DNA from: Bugula neritina
Taxonomy: Eukaryota > Bryozoa > Gymnolaemata > Cheilostomatida > Bugulidae
Direction of reading: 5' to 3'
Assembly: GCA_964035545.1 (NCBI GenBank)
Contig: OZ037767.1
Span: 3,905,680-3,969,679 of the forward strand
DNA: 64,000 nucleotides
The notes under the pieces are model-generated. The model ran no database searches. It was not told where the DNA came from and worked only from the letters and a program-made list of their open reading frames with translations. The translations under genes and the position numbers were made by a program. Shown in pieces: positions 38,264 through 51,000 of the stretch. Each line of letters opens with the position of its first letter. The stretch's first letter is position 1.

Positions 38264-38425
38264 ATGAAGGGGTTTATTGGGATTGTTGTTCTAGCCTTAG
38301 CTGTTGCTATCTATGCTGCCGACAGCGATGTCGTTCCTGTGGAAGCTGTGGAAGATGATAGCGCAGCACCAACAGTAGGTTCTAAGGCTTTTGAAATTTC
38401 CAAATTGATAAATTAATTTAAATTA

Positions 38426-38465
<40 letters not shown>

Positions 38466-38708
38466 AAATGAGTGTTTATAAAACGTTACTAGAGTGCTCT
38501 ATAGAAATAAATCTAGAGCATAAACATTAGAAGAAGTAAAATGAGATTTGATTAATATAATGGCATTTATTACTAGTAGTTTCGTACACAAGAACAATGT
38601 GCACTCGTCAGATAAATTGGCTAATTTATCTGACGAGTGCACATTGTTCTTGTGTACGAAACTACTAGTAATAAATGCCATTATATTAATCAAATCTCAT
38701 TTTACTTC

Positions 38709-38799
<91 letters not shown>

Positions 38800-41700
38800 C
38801 AAATATCGATAATAGCAGACCTAATATGTTGTATATTAAAATCACTATGTTGTAGTATAAAAATTATTGAGCAGTCATGGTTATGCATATGTAATGTAGT
38901 GACTCAAATTCATGGGTTACGGAAAATTCTGGAACTATTATGAACTGATTTTATTGTAGGGTGGATATGTCAAAGGGGGTCTCTCAGCTGCGTACCTTGG
39001 TAAGTAAACTAGAAGTGCTTATAGTAAGTAAATTATTAGCGAATTGATCTTTTTAGTGCTGTTATACTAGATAAATATAAGATTTTTTTTCAGGTTTTAA
39101 ATTGTTTATAAATTGATCAATTATTATAATAACTAAAATATATTTTTATATAATCCAACTGTTTTTTACACTAGGGATTAAGGTTTTTGCCTTCGTTTTG
39201 AAATGCATTTCAAAGCATTTTACAATTGTTAATAAGTTAATTAAAAAACTACAATATAAATTAGATTTTACATAATATATATTAGAGTACATTGTAATGC
39301 ATATAAATATATTGTTACAATAAAATATATAAGCATCATTGCCTGTTTAATGAAAAAAGCTGTGATTTTTATGCTGTTAAAAAGTTGTTTGTTAAGCTAA
39401 TATGAGTGCAGATTTAGGACTAATGGTACACAATTTCTAATTATTAGCATGTAGCTAAGTTGTACCCACATATCTGTTATAGCATACTATAGACAGAAAG
39501 CACAGGCTATGGCTGCTGCTAGGACTAAGGCCTATGTTCCAATGATGGCCCCTTATAAAGGCTATGTGATGAGCCCAACCTGGTTGAGGGCTTATGCTGC
39601 TTCTAAAGGTTACATCGCTGCTGCCCCTGCTTCCAAAGGTTCCATCATTCCCATGGCGCCAATGACCAAAGGTCAGAATGTGTTGATGAGTGCTGCCGCT
39701 AATTTGAAGGGCTCTCCTGCTGCCGCTCCTTATATGAAAGGGTATATGCCCTACCTTGCCTCAAAGGGTGCTCTACCATTGGCTCCTATGACCAAGGGTA
39801 GCTATTACTACATGAGCAAAGGACTGGCATATGCCTATCCCTTGGTAGGGGTGAGTATTTCTTGTTATCCCCTGCATAAGCAGTTATTGACTGCATGTGT
39901 GAAGTAATTGTTTAGCATTACCTATACTGTAGCATAAAAAGATCAGGGGATCCTCCGCTACTGCAGTATAAGCTTTTCTCCTGGCTCTACCATGTATATT
40001 TGATAACTACTTTAATTGCACCACAAATTCTAATTGAAATTGCATTTAGCAAAGCTCATTGCAAATTATTATTACTCTGTTAATATTCAATTAAATTATT
40101 AAGCAATGCTTCACTGATATGTGATAAATGTAATACTAATGTAAATATACTGACTTGAAATTCAAACTTTAAACATTAAAAGAGATTGTGATTATGTAAC
40201 TTTTGTTTGTCAGGCCGTGACTCTTGCTAGCAGACAACGTTTTGATGACTTGGATGATAATAGCTGGGTACTAAAAATATATTCTGAAACATTTCAGTGT
40301 ATTATTGTCTGTATTATTGATATGGAATATCTTTATAAATTTATAGTCATTATATTGGATCTCATGAGTTTCTAAGTTTATTCCACAGAGCTTTTGAGAG
40401 TGGAGTAACTGTTTTGTTAACAAATTTCAGAATTGAATTTTCTAAGTTTACATATGCTGTGCTTTTACTTCTAACAAGCAAGCTGCAGCTAGCATCAAAT
40501 AAGCAGCTCAGTGTATATAAGCTTTTAAAGATTAAATGCAGTTTTACTGTTTAAGCCAAGTCTTTTACTAAATTATATAATTTTGTAGACACCAGCCATG
40601 AGAGAGGAGTGCGTCGAAGAACTTGGAGGTAAGGGAGATGCACTTGAATAGATTATTACTTTAGAGACTATATATTTTTAGCATTCCCAATTTTTCATGT
40701 TTTAACTTAAACCTACAATGGCAGCAAAAACTCTATCACTAAAAGCATTATTATAAACCACTAAAATAGTCATTTCTTTACAAATGTAGGTTACTGATTA
40801 TACATTTAACTGTGTTTGGTTAGGAATGACATGGGCCCATAACTCCTGCAAACACCTGAAATAACATTGTGGAAGATTTTTTCTGCTCTTCATTTTCTTT
40901 CTAGCTCATTAGATAAAACGCAATATTAGGCTTGGTTTCTATTGTATGATAAATACGAATTAAATTTTTCAGTCTATTTCTACAACTCAAACACAGGGAA
41001 GGTAGAGCTGTACAGTGCCAGTGTTGATGGTCAAATGGTAAGCTTACATTGAAATACTTCCTAAAGTATAGTATGCAACATTAAAATCAAATTGATTTTG
41101 TTTTATTTTGTTTTAATTATTAGTTATATTCATTATATTTGTTTATTATATTTATGTTATTTTAATTATGCCTAAGTGTTGATGCAAATTACATAGAACC
41201 ATCATTTACACTCTGTAGTCATCATTCTTTGCTCAAAAAGCTTTTGATCTTTTAGGCTTACATTGAAGATTTCAATAAGTGCGTAGCAGACAAAGTCGCA
41301 GAAGCAGAAAGTGGAAGTGGGGACGTTGACAGCACAACTACAGCTGCCCCAGCAGGCAATAAGTGTTTAAACTTAGTCTATTATTTTTTCACATTGATTT
41401 TTTAGCTTCTAAACAAAAAGCTAAAATTTTTTTGATTTATAAAACAAAATCTAAGGAGAGATTTTTATTTGTTTGCTCCAACAAAAACTGAATGCAGCCA
41501 TCATCCAACAAAAATATTTTATTTACAACTAGCATACATTATAATATATCTAATCATTGATCTATGTAGTTGAATTAATTTTCAAAACTATTTATTGAAA
41601 TATTTTACAGAAAAGCCTAGCTTTATAGTTTTTAGAACTATCGCTTCAAATTTCAAGTTTGAAAAATCAGTGTATTTGAGGTTATATTCAAAAAAGTACG

Positions 41701-42535
41701 AAAGACAAATCCAGGCAATTAAAATACAAAATGAGACTTGATTGTGAATAAATATTATACACAAAGTATATCATTCTATATTCAATAAGATTATTCAAAA
41801 CTAAAATGTTTTTTGTAAAATATAATTAACATTGATAGTATTTTTAATGATGCTTTAATAACTTTTATAGTTTTTCATCAGTTTATCAAATAGTTTATTT
41901 ACTTGTAGAACCCTGGACCTGCTACCTGAAGCCAAGTCGAGGAATGTGTATGGCATACATGACTAGATACTACTACAACTTCTACACTCAAAAATGTGAA
42001 ATGTTTGTCTACGGTGGATGTGGGGGCAATGACAACAACTACGAGTAAGCAGTTCTATAGGAAATTAAAAACAAGCTAGTCCTACTAAAAAAATTAACAA
42101 AAAAGAAATTTATCAAATCCTCTGCAAATAAACATTGAATTGATAGATTGTCTAAAATGTCATGTTATATAGCCTGTATTTTAAACGTATAATTCGGTTA
42201 AGTGATTATTCTGAATGTTGCAGCAGCACAAAGTGATAATTAGCAATTATTAGTGCCAGTGTTAGTGGTGATAGTAAGCTTAGCTGCCATACCATCAGCA
42301 AGTGAGCCATTGTCACAGATTAATTTGAGAAATACATTCATAAAATCTATTATAAGGCCAATATGCTTAAGCATACAACCCTGGAGCTATATTTAGATGT
42401 ACAGTATGTAAATAATTTAATACAACATAAATGTAGCTTGTCGGGAATTCTTTAAGTCTTTACATAAATTTTGTAGCTGGTTGTCATTTTCTGTTTTCCA
42501 GGTCTTACAGTGACTGCGTCGAGGCTTGTCAGTAA
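38264..42535 (+). CDS. Secreted KG-repeat protein with C-terminal Kunitz domain
   Basis: Nine exons: 38264-38374, 38960-38999, 39483-39850, 40214-40267, 40589-40628, 40973-41037, 41256-41355, 41909-42044 and 42502-42535 (TAA); 315 residues. A clear signal peptide (MKGFIGIVVLALAVAIYAA) starts it. Exon 3 (368 nt) encodes a low-complexity block rich in Ala, Met, Tyr, Pro and Ser, in which Lys-Gly recurs nine times (PYKG, ASKG, MTKG, NLKG, YMKG and so on). An acidic, Ser/Thr-rich linker leads to one Kunitz domain: six cysteines, YYYNFYTQKCEMF, YGGCGGND and a final DCVEAC. Kunitz domains often inhibit serine proteases, but the residue after the second cysteine needed to predict specificity is not diagnostic here. 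The repeat block looks structural, as in matrix, adhesive or silk-like proteins; that role is inference. Intron 7 begins GC. AATAAA lies at 42689. Confidence 0.88.
38429..38462. repeat. (TA)n microsatellite left of the palindrome
   Basis: About 34 bp of alternating TA in intron 1 of the KG/Kunitz gene. Confidence 0.95.
38526..38715. repeat. 93-bp perfect-looking palindrome (foldback element)
   Basis: Arms 38526-38618 and 38623-38715 are complementary along their whole length as far as I can check by eye, with a 4-bp centre (GGCT). The outer ends read ATTAGAAGAAG and CTTCTTCTAAT. It lies in intron 1 of the KG/Kunitz gene, with (TA)n starting directly at its right end. Probably a foldback or MITE-like insertion. 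Confidence 0.9.
38716..38798. repeat. (TA)n microsatellite right of the palindrome
   Basis: About 83 bp of uninterrupted TA directly abutting the palindrome. Confidence 0.95.
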
Positions 42536-42688
42536 AGAAATCATTTGAAGTTGTCTCCTCTTTCTTAGCAAAAGCCTGGAACCTTATCTTTCATTTGATA
42601 ACGCAATAAATAACTGAACTACAGGGATACTTTTCAGCAATACTGTTGCATTTTCTCAAGAAGAATTTTTGTAATGAAGTTTATGTTG

Positions 42689-42694
42689 AATAAA
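42689..42694 (+). promoter_or_regulatory. Candidate polyadenylation signal of the KG/Kunitz gene
   Basis: AATAAATAAA about 155 nt after the stop codon. Confidence 0.5.
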
Positions 42695-43433
42695 TAAAAT
42701 TTGATGTCTAACACACCATTCTTTTATGAGCATTTAGCATGTAAACATGCAATCACTTTGGGGTGGTGGCAATAGATAGTTGGTATTCATGCAGGCTGTA
42801 AAACTGAACAAATTTACAAGGTAAAAAAAAGATAAACACTTATTTATGTAAAAGCATATAATTATATCCATGTTAGCAAAGTAAAGAATTCATAACAAAT
42901 GCACATCAACTTTGAAACATAATAATGTATTTTATAATAACCTTACTAGTTACAAATTGAACCCACTCACTCACTGCATGCGTTGCAACACATAAATGCA
43001 TGTCTTATCACTCAACATTTAAATAAGGGCGCTTTCGGACTCCCTATACGTTTAGCCCACTCTTACGCAAAATTAAAAGCAATCAAAGATAATAATATTT
43101 TCAATAGCTTGAAGTATCAATTATGGGTGTTAAAATAAATATTTAATGTAAAACTGTGGAATAATGCTATAGTCTTCAAAAGTTTAATAGCTTTAAAAGC
43201 AAAATCAGGAATGTTGATAAGCTAAAGCTTCATTTCATAAATTATCAGTATAATATCAAGTGTTAAGATGTGCAAAGATCGGTTAGCTGAGAGTGTTTTC
43301 AGTGTGTTTTTGGCTCAAAAACACTAAAATTAAACTATATTTTGACAAAATATTCTCATATGAAATAAAATTCTACAAAATATTTCAATTTGGGAGCTAA
43401 TTTTATACAACAGTATAAATGCAACTAACATGG

Positions 43434-43721
43434 TGGTCACATGATCGCACTATCCCATGATCACACTGTCACACTGTCACATCATCACATGATCAAACTG
43501 CCACATCATCACACTGTCACACTGTCACATGATCATAATGTCACATGATCACACTGTCACACGAGCACACTGTCACATCACACTGTCACATCATCACATG
43601 ATCAAACTGTCACATGGTCACAATGTTACATGGTGTCACAGTTACCCAGTCATACTGTCACGCAGTCAAATTGTTAGATGGTTACACTGTCACACAGGTA
43701 TAGAGTCACATGGTCACATGG
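43434..43721. repeat. Degenerate tandem array of CACACTGTCACATGATCA units
   Basis: About 290 bp in which TCACACTG, TCACATGATCA and TCACATCATCACATGATCA alternate, with a basic period near 10 bp. It grows more diverged toward the right end. Not coding. Confidence 0.9.
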
Positions 43722-43992
43722 CGAACATTTTGCATATATTGGCTTCTTAAAGCACTTACATGCGTTGCACAATTTAATCAAAGTTTACAGATACATTCTA
43801 TATGAATAGTCATACAAGTATATTATATGTAGTTAAGTCTTTTAGCTGATATTTGCTGAGTATACTACATGCTAAATAAAATTTAACATTTAATCTATAA
43901 ATAATACACAATTTTCCAAGATGAATTTATATAAAAACTTTGGTTCAAGTTATTTAGTGCAATAATTAAGTGGCTCTTTACCAATGAGTTAA

Positions 43993-44760
43993 AGGATTGC
44001 TCTATCTTAGTTTATTACAATCACATTATAATTATGAACTATAATCTAATGTGTATGCAAACAATTGTGACTTTGCAAAGGGATATGTGCCTAGAAAACA
44101 GCTTTTCAAAATTCCAATTTTGAGGGAGGTAAAATTTTCAGCCATGAAAAAGAATAGCCTAATACGTGACGTGTGAACGCCAGTAACTATGCTGCACGTG
44201 CTAACAATAACGCTAGTATTCAAGGTTGCTGAGCGAAACATCAACCAATAACGCTCAAGCAGTTACAGTGTGCTATATAGGTCAGCTTTGGTGCGCCCGT
44301 AATATTGCACAATCTGACCTAGTTTAGATCGATCGCAGGCATTCATCCTAAAGAATGCATGTTTTTGCAATGCTTTTTTCTATGTTTACAAGCAAAATAT
44401 GGCCTAATGTTATCACATACATGTTATTTAACATGTCAAAAAACTATAGATTGAGATAATTCACATTTGCACTTCTATAAATATACAAATTACGAGCTGA
44501 AAGATCACATCTCACAGTCATATTTCTATAGTTATTCATTTGTATAGTCACGTGACCAGCAGGAATGCTGGCGCTGTTACGTCACACTTCCCAGCTCATT
44601 TCAAAATCGGCGTTTTGGCTGTTACCAATCTACACCCTCAACTTCAACTAACTTTTTCTACCTTTGGTCAAATGCTTTTTGTCAATGCATGCTTAGAAAA
44701 ACACAATATTATGTGTGTTTGACCTAAATGGCCATTTATTAGACAAGATAGAGCAATCCT
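43993..44760. mobile_element. Non-autonomous DNA transposon with TTAA target duplication
   Basis: Starts AGGATTGCTCTATCTT and ends with the exact complement AAGATAGAGCAATCCT, directly flanked by TTAA at 43989-43992 and 44761-44764. No transposase is seen in the 768 bp. TTAA duplications are typical of piggyBac and Kolobok superfamilies; the termini do not start with the CCC usual for piggyBac. Confidence 0.75.
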
Positions 44761-45097
44761 TTAAGCAATAACTCTAAGGTCAAACAAGCTTCTTCACCTT
44801 TAGCAAGTTTCAAGGTCATCTTTATTTTCTGAAAGCTTATCAATACGCATTATATAAAAATTAAAATTAGCCTCTAAAATATTTTAAGCAAATACGCAGC
44901 ATATTCCTATCACTACTTGTCCAGATTTCGAACTCAACCTCAAACTAAACTGTGTTTACATAATTTATTTATTATTTAAAATTGCCTGGCAACTTGAAAG
45001 ATAAGATTTCTCAAGCTACACTACGTTGGTGAGAAGATAAGTAGAGTTATTTGATGGAAGGTGCTTGCTTGCTGTAGAAAGGCACCCTACTCTCAAA

Positions 45098-48000
45098 ATG
45101 AAGCTGATTTTACTCGTAACTTTGGCTGCAGTTCTGATTGCTTCAGGTTACTCTTTGGTGAGAATTTTACTCGATTAACATGCGAATTAGTATTTTTGAA
45201 ATGATGCTTTATTTGAAATTATTGCTTTTAGCAAGCTGACATTAAAAATTTCATTAATAGCATCTTGTATTAAATTTCTGGTATTGCATAATATATATTA
45301 AATTTCTGGTGTTGAGTAATTTGTATTAAGTTTCTATGCCTGATTATCAAAGTGAAATAAATTTTAAAAAACTAGTTTTTGAAAATTAAGTTTAATTGAA
45401 AAGCTATTATTTTAAATATTTAGTACAATTTGTTAAAAGTAAGGTCTTTTTGCTCCACTTTTTATAAGCAAGGTAAACTTAGTTGTGCTAAATGTCTCGA
45501 GTAAACATATAGTAGCTTATTTAAAATCTTATAGCTGGAAATAATGTACTACATTGCAAAAAAATAACAATTATGATTGTCATACAAATTAACCAAAACA
45601 ATAAGTTCATACTTGCATTTATTATAAAAATATTTTTGAATTAAAATCCTAGAACTGCTCTCTTTGTATGTCTAAAAAACATTTTGTGATTATGATTAAA
45701 ATCAAATACTTACTGAAGGCAAAATGCAAAATATATTACAGCATTTTTTTGCAGTATACTCTAACTTTTATACCCCCTTTGCTTAAAAATAATTTATAAA
45801 AATAAAACATTGGTAGAAAAATTCAATGGCATATATTTTAATATTACATTCTCTATATTCTACTGAAATCAAAATTTGGAGCTTTGAATTATCAAGAGTT
45901 TAAGAAAAGATTTTGTAGTAAAACATCTAGCTAGTAAAAAAATTGTAGGCATTTTTATTTTTTAATGAATACAATTTTTCATAATATATTTAAATATATA
46001 TGGTTAATTAGCTAGGGTTTACATAAAATTATATTGCATAATATGCATACTTATTTTAAATAATTTAAAAATTATTTAACTTCAACTTATAATCTTTGCA
46101 CATGGTACATGCATGTAGAACTGTGTGAATATAAGTTAATTGCTAAATGAATCTCAATGAAATTGAAAATAATACCTTATTTTTAAGAACAAGACTCCCT
46201 ATTTTAATGCATATTATTAGCTATACAACACACACCTATATAATATTTTATTCTTAGGATTCTGAAGAACTGGGCGAAGATGAATCGACAGCTCTGATAC
46301 GAGAAAAGCGATCAAAGCATCATCATTACGGTCATGAAAGTAAATATCACACAAGTCTTGCAGGAAAACAAGTTTTAACCATAATTTCTATGATGCACAA
46401 ACTGCTATAAACGCTGTTGATAGTGTTCACTTTTTAGTTTTTAGCTTTTTATGTAAACATATGCAAACACACAGTTTTAATGGAATGTTATTACAGCCTA
46501 ATTAGCTGCTTGTCCAACTCCAATTTCCCACCTAGATGGCAGTAGTCGAATAGCCATTTATAGGAGAGAAATTAGAATTGAGCAACCAGCAAAGTAGGCT
46601 GTAATAACATTTCATTCAAACAATTTCTGCTCTTCAACTCTAATGGTGTTTTTATATACAGAGGTTTTGACAAATCTCCGATAGCTATTACCTGCTCAAA
46701 ATCATTCTTATATATTCTGCATATTTTTTACATATTATGATATGTTTTAGAATGTAAACATGATTGTCATCACCATGGCGACTGCTTGGAAACTGGATCT
46801 AGTTCAAAGTACAAGTGAGTACAATCCCAATTAATGCCATGAGTACCCATAGTGGGTTGCAAACATTTCTCTGTGTTTTTTTCTCATTTTGTTTTATTAT
46901 AGTCTGCCTCTCTGTAAAAGCCTTTTCTAGTTTGTTAAAGGACTGCGCATGTTGTAACAGAATAGCGATTGTGATTCGATTTTCTTTCTGGCGCAATAAA
47001 TAGTATTGCAAAGATTTCAAACTATAACCTAGACTCTAGCGCTTGCTATATGTCTGCAGTGCTTTCACTGCTACCATGGCTGCTGAAATACTTCCTTAAG
47101 TGTATTATTCTCTAGCTAATAAATTTGTGCAATTACTTTTACCAACATTTATTTATAAGCTAATGATGCACAATAAAAATGTTATAACTCACGCAGGTTT
47201 ATAGTCGCCATCCCTAGAGAAACCCCTGATGGAAGGGGTTTGTTTGTTAAGTCGGACTAAGAACTTGTTTCAGATGGCCGACACAAGAGCAATTATGACT
47301 GGATGCTCTTCCTTACATCACCAATGGCCTTTGTTGGGTCTCGAACCCGTAACTTCGTTTTTACTAGACAAGTGCTATAACCCCTAGACCACGGCTGCTC
47401 CCCACAATAAGGTTATATTATAAGTTATTCAACACAACAGAAATATCTAGGACTATATGCAATATTGAGATATACTACAGCAACTATGTAGCAAGTCTTC
47501 TTTATCTACTTGAACGTTCTCGTCAGTTGTTGTATCATTTTAAAATAACTTTATTTGCTTAGAGGGAGGTATTGCAATAGAAAGTTACTGCAAGATAATG
47601 TTGTTTGTTAACACAGCCTACGCATAATATATCACATTTTTATCTTTACATGTGTGCGTTGTGACGTATAACACACACTGATACACATAAAACTCTTCAT
47701 TTTAATGCACGAGTAAATTTTCAACTCTCCCATTATTAAATCGTCACACCTAAATCTAAAATTAGCCTGTTTTTATCAGTTTCCAGCCTTTAGACTTGGT
47801 TCTATGAATATTTCAGAGGAAAGTATGACAAGTACAAGTATTATCAATGTAAATGCTATGACGGGTATGGGGGTGACCACTGCCAGCACAAGGCTAAGAG
47901 CGTCTGCTACAGAGTCAACTGCAAAAATGGTGGCAGACCAGAGGCCCAGGGATCTAAATGTGTCTGTGGTGAGTGCATTGTTATATAATATAGTTACATA

Positions 48001-51000
48001 ATGTAGCAATAATTATATAACACAATAATGTGGTGACTATATATAACGCAATATGTTATATAATTTAGTAACAATATTATATTAATTATGTAACTCGATA
48101 ATATAACAATTACACAATGCAATAATAAAGTGATTATAATTTTACAACAGTGTAATGTAGGCTTTATATAGCCACAAAAATGTAATAATTGTAAGGCATA
48201 TTGTAATACACACACATAAGCAATAAAATACAGTCCATATAGTAATATTATTATTTTAAAACTAAGTTACAATGAGTTTAGTAAAGCATAAGAACTTCAT
48301 TGACAGAATACATAATTTTAGTTTTGGTATTTCAGTTTGTCCGGATGGGTTCGGAGGCAATGACTGTAACATAAACTACTGTGCCAACAACATCTGTGGT
48401 AAATATGGTACCTGCACCAAGAAACCAGTTAGCCAGGGTTCTTACTCATGTTCCTGCCAGACAGGGTACACTGGTAAAAACTGCAACACCCGAACATGTG
48501 CAGGTTAGTAGTTGAAACTTGGGCAATTATATTTATACTGCATAGAGATATTATAATCCCAAATTATAACAGTTATTTTCTAATTCAATGATATTTATTT
48601 AATATTATATGAAAGTAGTAACTTGGCCACACCTACTCGCAGCTACAGAGAATGTGATGTAACTTCCTCAATACACTTCTATGTCTTTGCACAGGATGAT
48701 ACAATTACTGAATTTAGCTAAAATAATGTACAGTATGGAAGATAGTTCTAAAAAGTTATTCCAACTTTTGAGTTGATGGGCACATTTGTGAGTCATACTG
48801 GATTAATGAAAATAAAACTTAATAGCGATGCTTTTGCTGCAGGAAAGAGATGTGGTTCTGGAACGTGCAAGATCAACCCCACAACAAACCAGGCCTATTG
48901 TGCCTGTCCACATGGGTGGTCTGGAAACCGATGTCAGAAATCTCCATGTGCTACTAGTATGTGAAGCTCAAGATTTATTAAATATTTTAAAAATATCCTT
49001 GTTATAATAATTATGTTGTTTTTTACGCTTCTTAATATTAAAATAGTAATTAAATTTAAAATTAAAAATGAAAATTCAGATTTGAATATTATATTGTTAT
49101 ACATTATACAAGGCCAATGCATATGAAATTGATATATTAAACCAATTGAATTTTGGTAAAGTTTGTTCGCCTGCTATTGCTATGTGTAATGATGAATAAA
49201 GTAAACATTGTATAAAAACTCCAGCACAATCTACTGCATGTATTTCTACAGATCCACCAGTTTGTGTGCATGGCTCCCTGAAATTGTCAACAGATAAGAG
49301 AAGCTGTTACTGTGGTAAGTGTTTAAGACTATCTTTTGACTATGTGGTAAAATTAGGAGGCTTAAAGGAAATACCAAATTATATTATATTATATATTATA
49401 TCATATGTTACCATACCGCACAATTATATTTAATTTACCATATTATATACCTATCATATTGTTACATAATATATTGTCATATCATGTCATAATATTTATT
49501 ATTTCCTATAATACCATATAATAGTATAATATTTATTACATCATATAATACCACACCATTTTAAAGTCTATATTCTACGTTACCACATAACACTATAAAT
49601 TTGATTTTATTAGAATTGGCCTTCACTTAAGAAAGGTAAAGCAGTAATTATGTTCTACCAATGCATATGATTATACCAATTCAGCAATTAGAGACATCTT
49701 GTAGAATGTGACAGCACCAAGTGGACTGGAGCAAAGTGTCATCTGCCAGCACTGAGTTGTAAACCAAATTCCTGCAGCTACAAGGGCAGTTGTCAGGAGA
49801 CCCTCACCGGAAAGGGCTACAAGTGCAATTGTCTACCAGGCTACAGTGGTGTAGATTGCTCCAACACCATCTGCAACAGTAAGTTATTTATTTGCTATAG
49901 AATAATTTATAAATTGGCAAACATGTTGAATTTTCATTAATATCTCATCTAGAAATCTCACTGCTGCTCCGGGTTCAAACTCAATAATTAAAGTTAGATA
50001 CAAGATTGCTGGATAAATTTAAAAATATATTTGAACAATTAAATTTTGTGATTTTCAAAATTGGCCTGGTAAAGCCTCCTTGCTGCACATTTCAAACTAA
50101 GAGATATAAACTGTAAATTATAACATATAAGGTTTTTAGCACGGTACATACAGGGGAGGTAATGCCCATCATTTTAACTATATAAAACCTACTGATAAAC
50201 AGCAAAGAGCCGCAAGTTTCTTAGTTGTAATCTAAAATCAAGAAGCCATGGCTTAAATATTATATAAGCAAAAATGTTATGCTAAAAGTTCCCCTCTAAA
50301 TATGAACATACAGATTATGTGACATATAGAGGTTAGAACCATTATGTATGTGTTCTGTTTCAGCCCACAAGTGCTACAACAATGGTCTCTGTCAGATAGA
50401 TAAGAATGGTTTGCCTCAATGTGTCTGCCCAGCCGGCTATACTGGACAAAACTGCGAGTTTGATAGGTGCAGGGGTAAGTGGAGATAAATCTGATTTAGT
50501 CAATTGATTGACTTTAATAATATATATCGTTTAATATTATGCATTATGGTAAATTGCTTATTAATCATTGTTATCATTATAATCATATTAATTAATAAAT
50601 GATGATGAAGTAACAACAATTATGAATTATTATTGATTCAATTTTATTTATTAAAACATATTAAATAACGTTTGAAATCAACTATATAGGCAGTAGATTT
50701 CGGTTGACTAAACAATGATAATAATACATTAGACTATGTATCATTTTGTTGCACAATTTATTTCTTGATGGTACGTGGTTGTTCAACCTGCTTATATCTG
50801 TTTAGGAGTCAACTGTGGAAATAAGGGTACATGCCAAACCGACCCAACAAAGGCTCTGTGCAAATGTTCCCCGGGCTATTCAGGAAAATTCTGCCAGACC
50901 AGCGTGTGTGATTCTAATACTTGCAGTGGGCAAGGAGTGTGCAGGGTCAGCAGCCGAGGTCAAGGTCAATGCTAGTGAGTAATAAAACTCATTGTTCTCA

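Larger units (their letters stand above)
42536..45097. other. Intergenic region between the KG/Kunitz and EGF-repeat genes
   Basis: Holds the 3' UTR of the KG/Kunitz gene (AATAAA at 42689 and again at 42693), a CACTGTCACATGATCA tandem array (43434-43721) and a 768-bp element with TTAA flanks (43993-44760). The remainder, including the upstream region of the EGF gene, is AT-rich; TATATAAA near 44850 is the only promoter-like motif seen. Confidence 0.6.

Noticed and set aside
38499-38888. Identical plus- and minus-strand frames at the palindrome
   Set aside because: Both strands encode the same peptide only because the region is an inverted repeat followed by (TA)n. It lies in an intron.
43529-43750. 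His/Ser-rich frame of 73 residues
   Set aside because: It lies in the CACTGTCACATGATCA tandem array and has no gene context.
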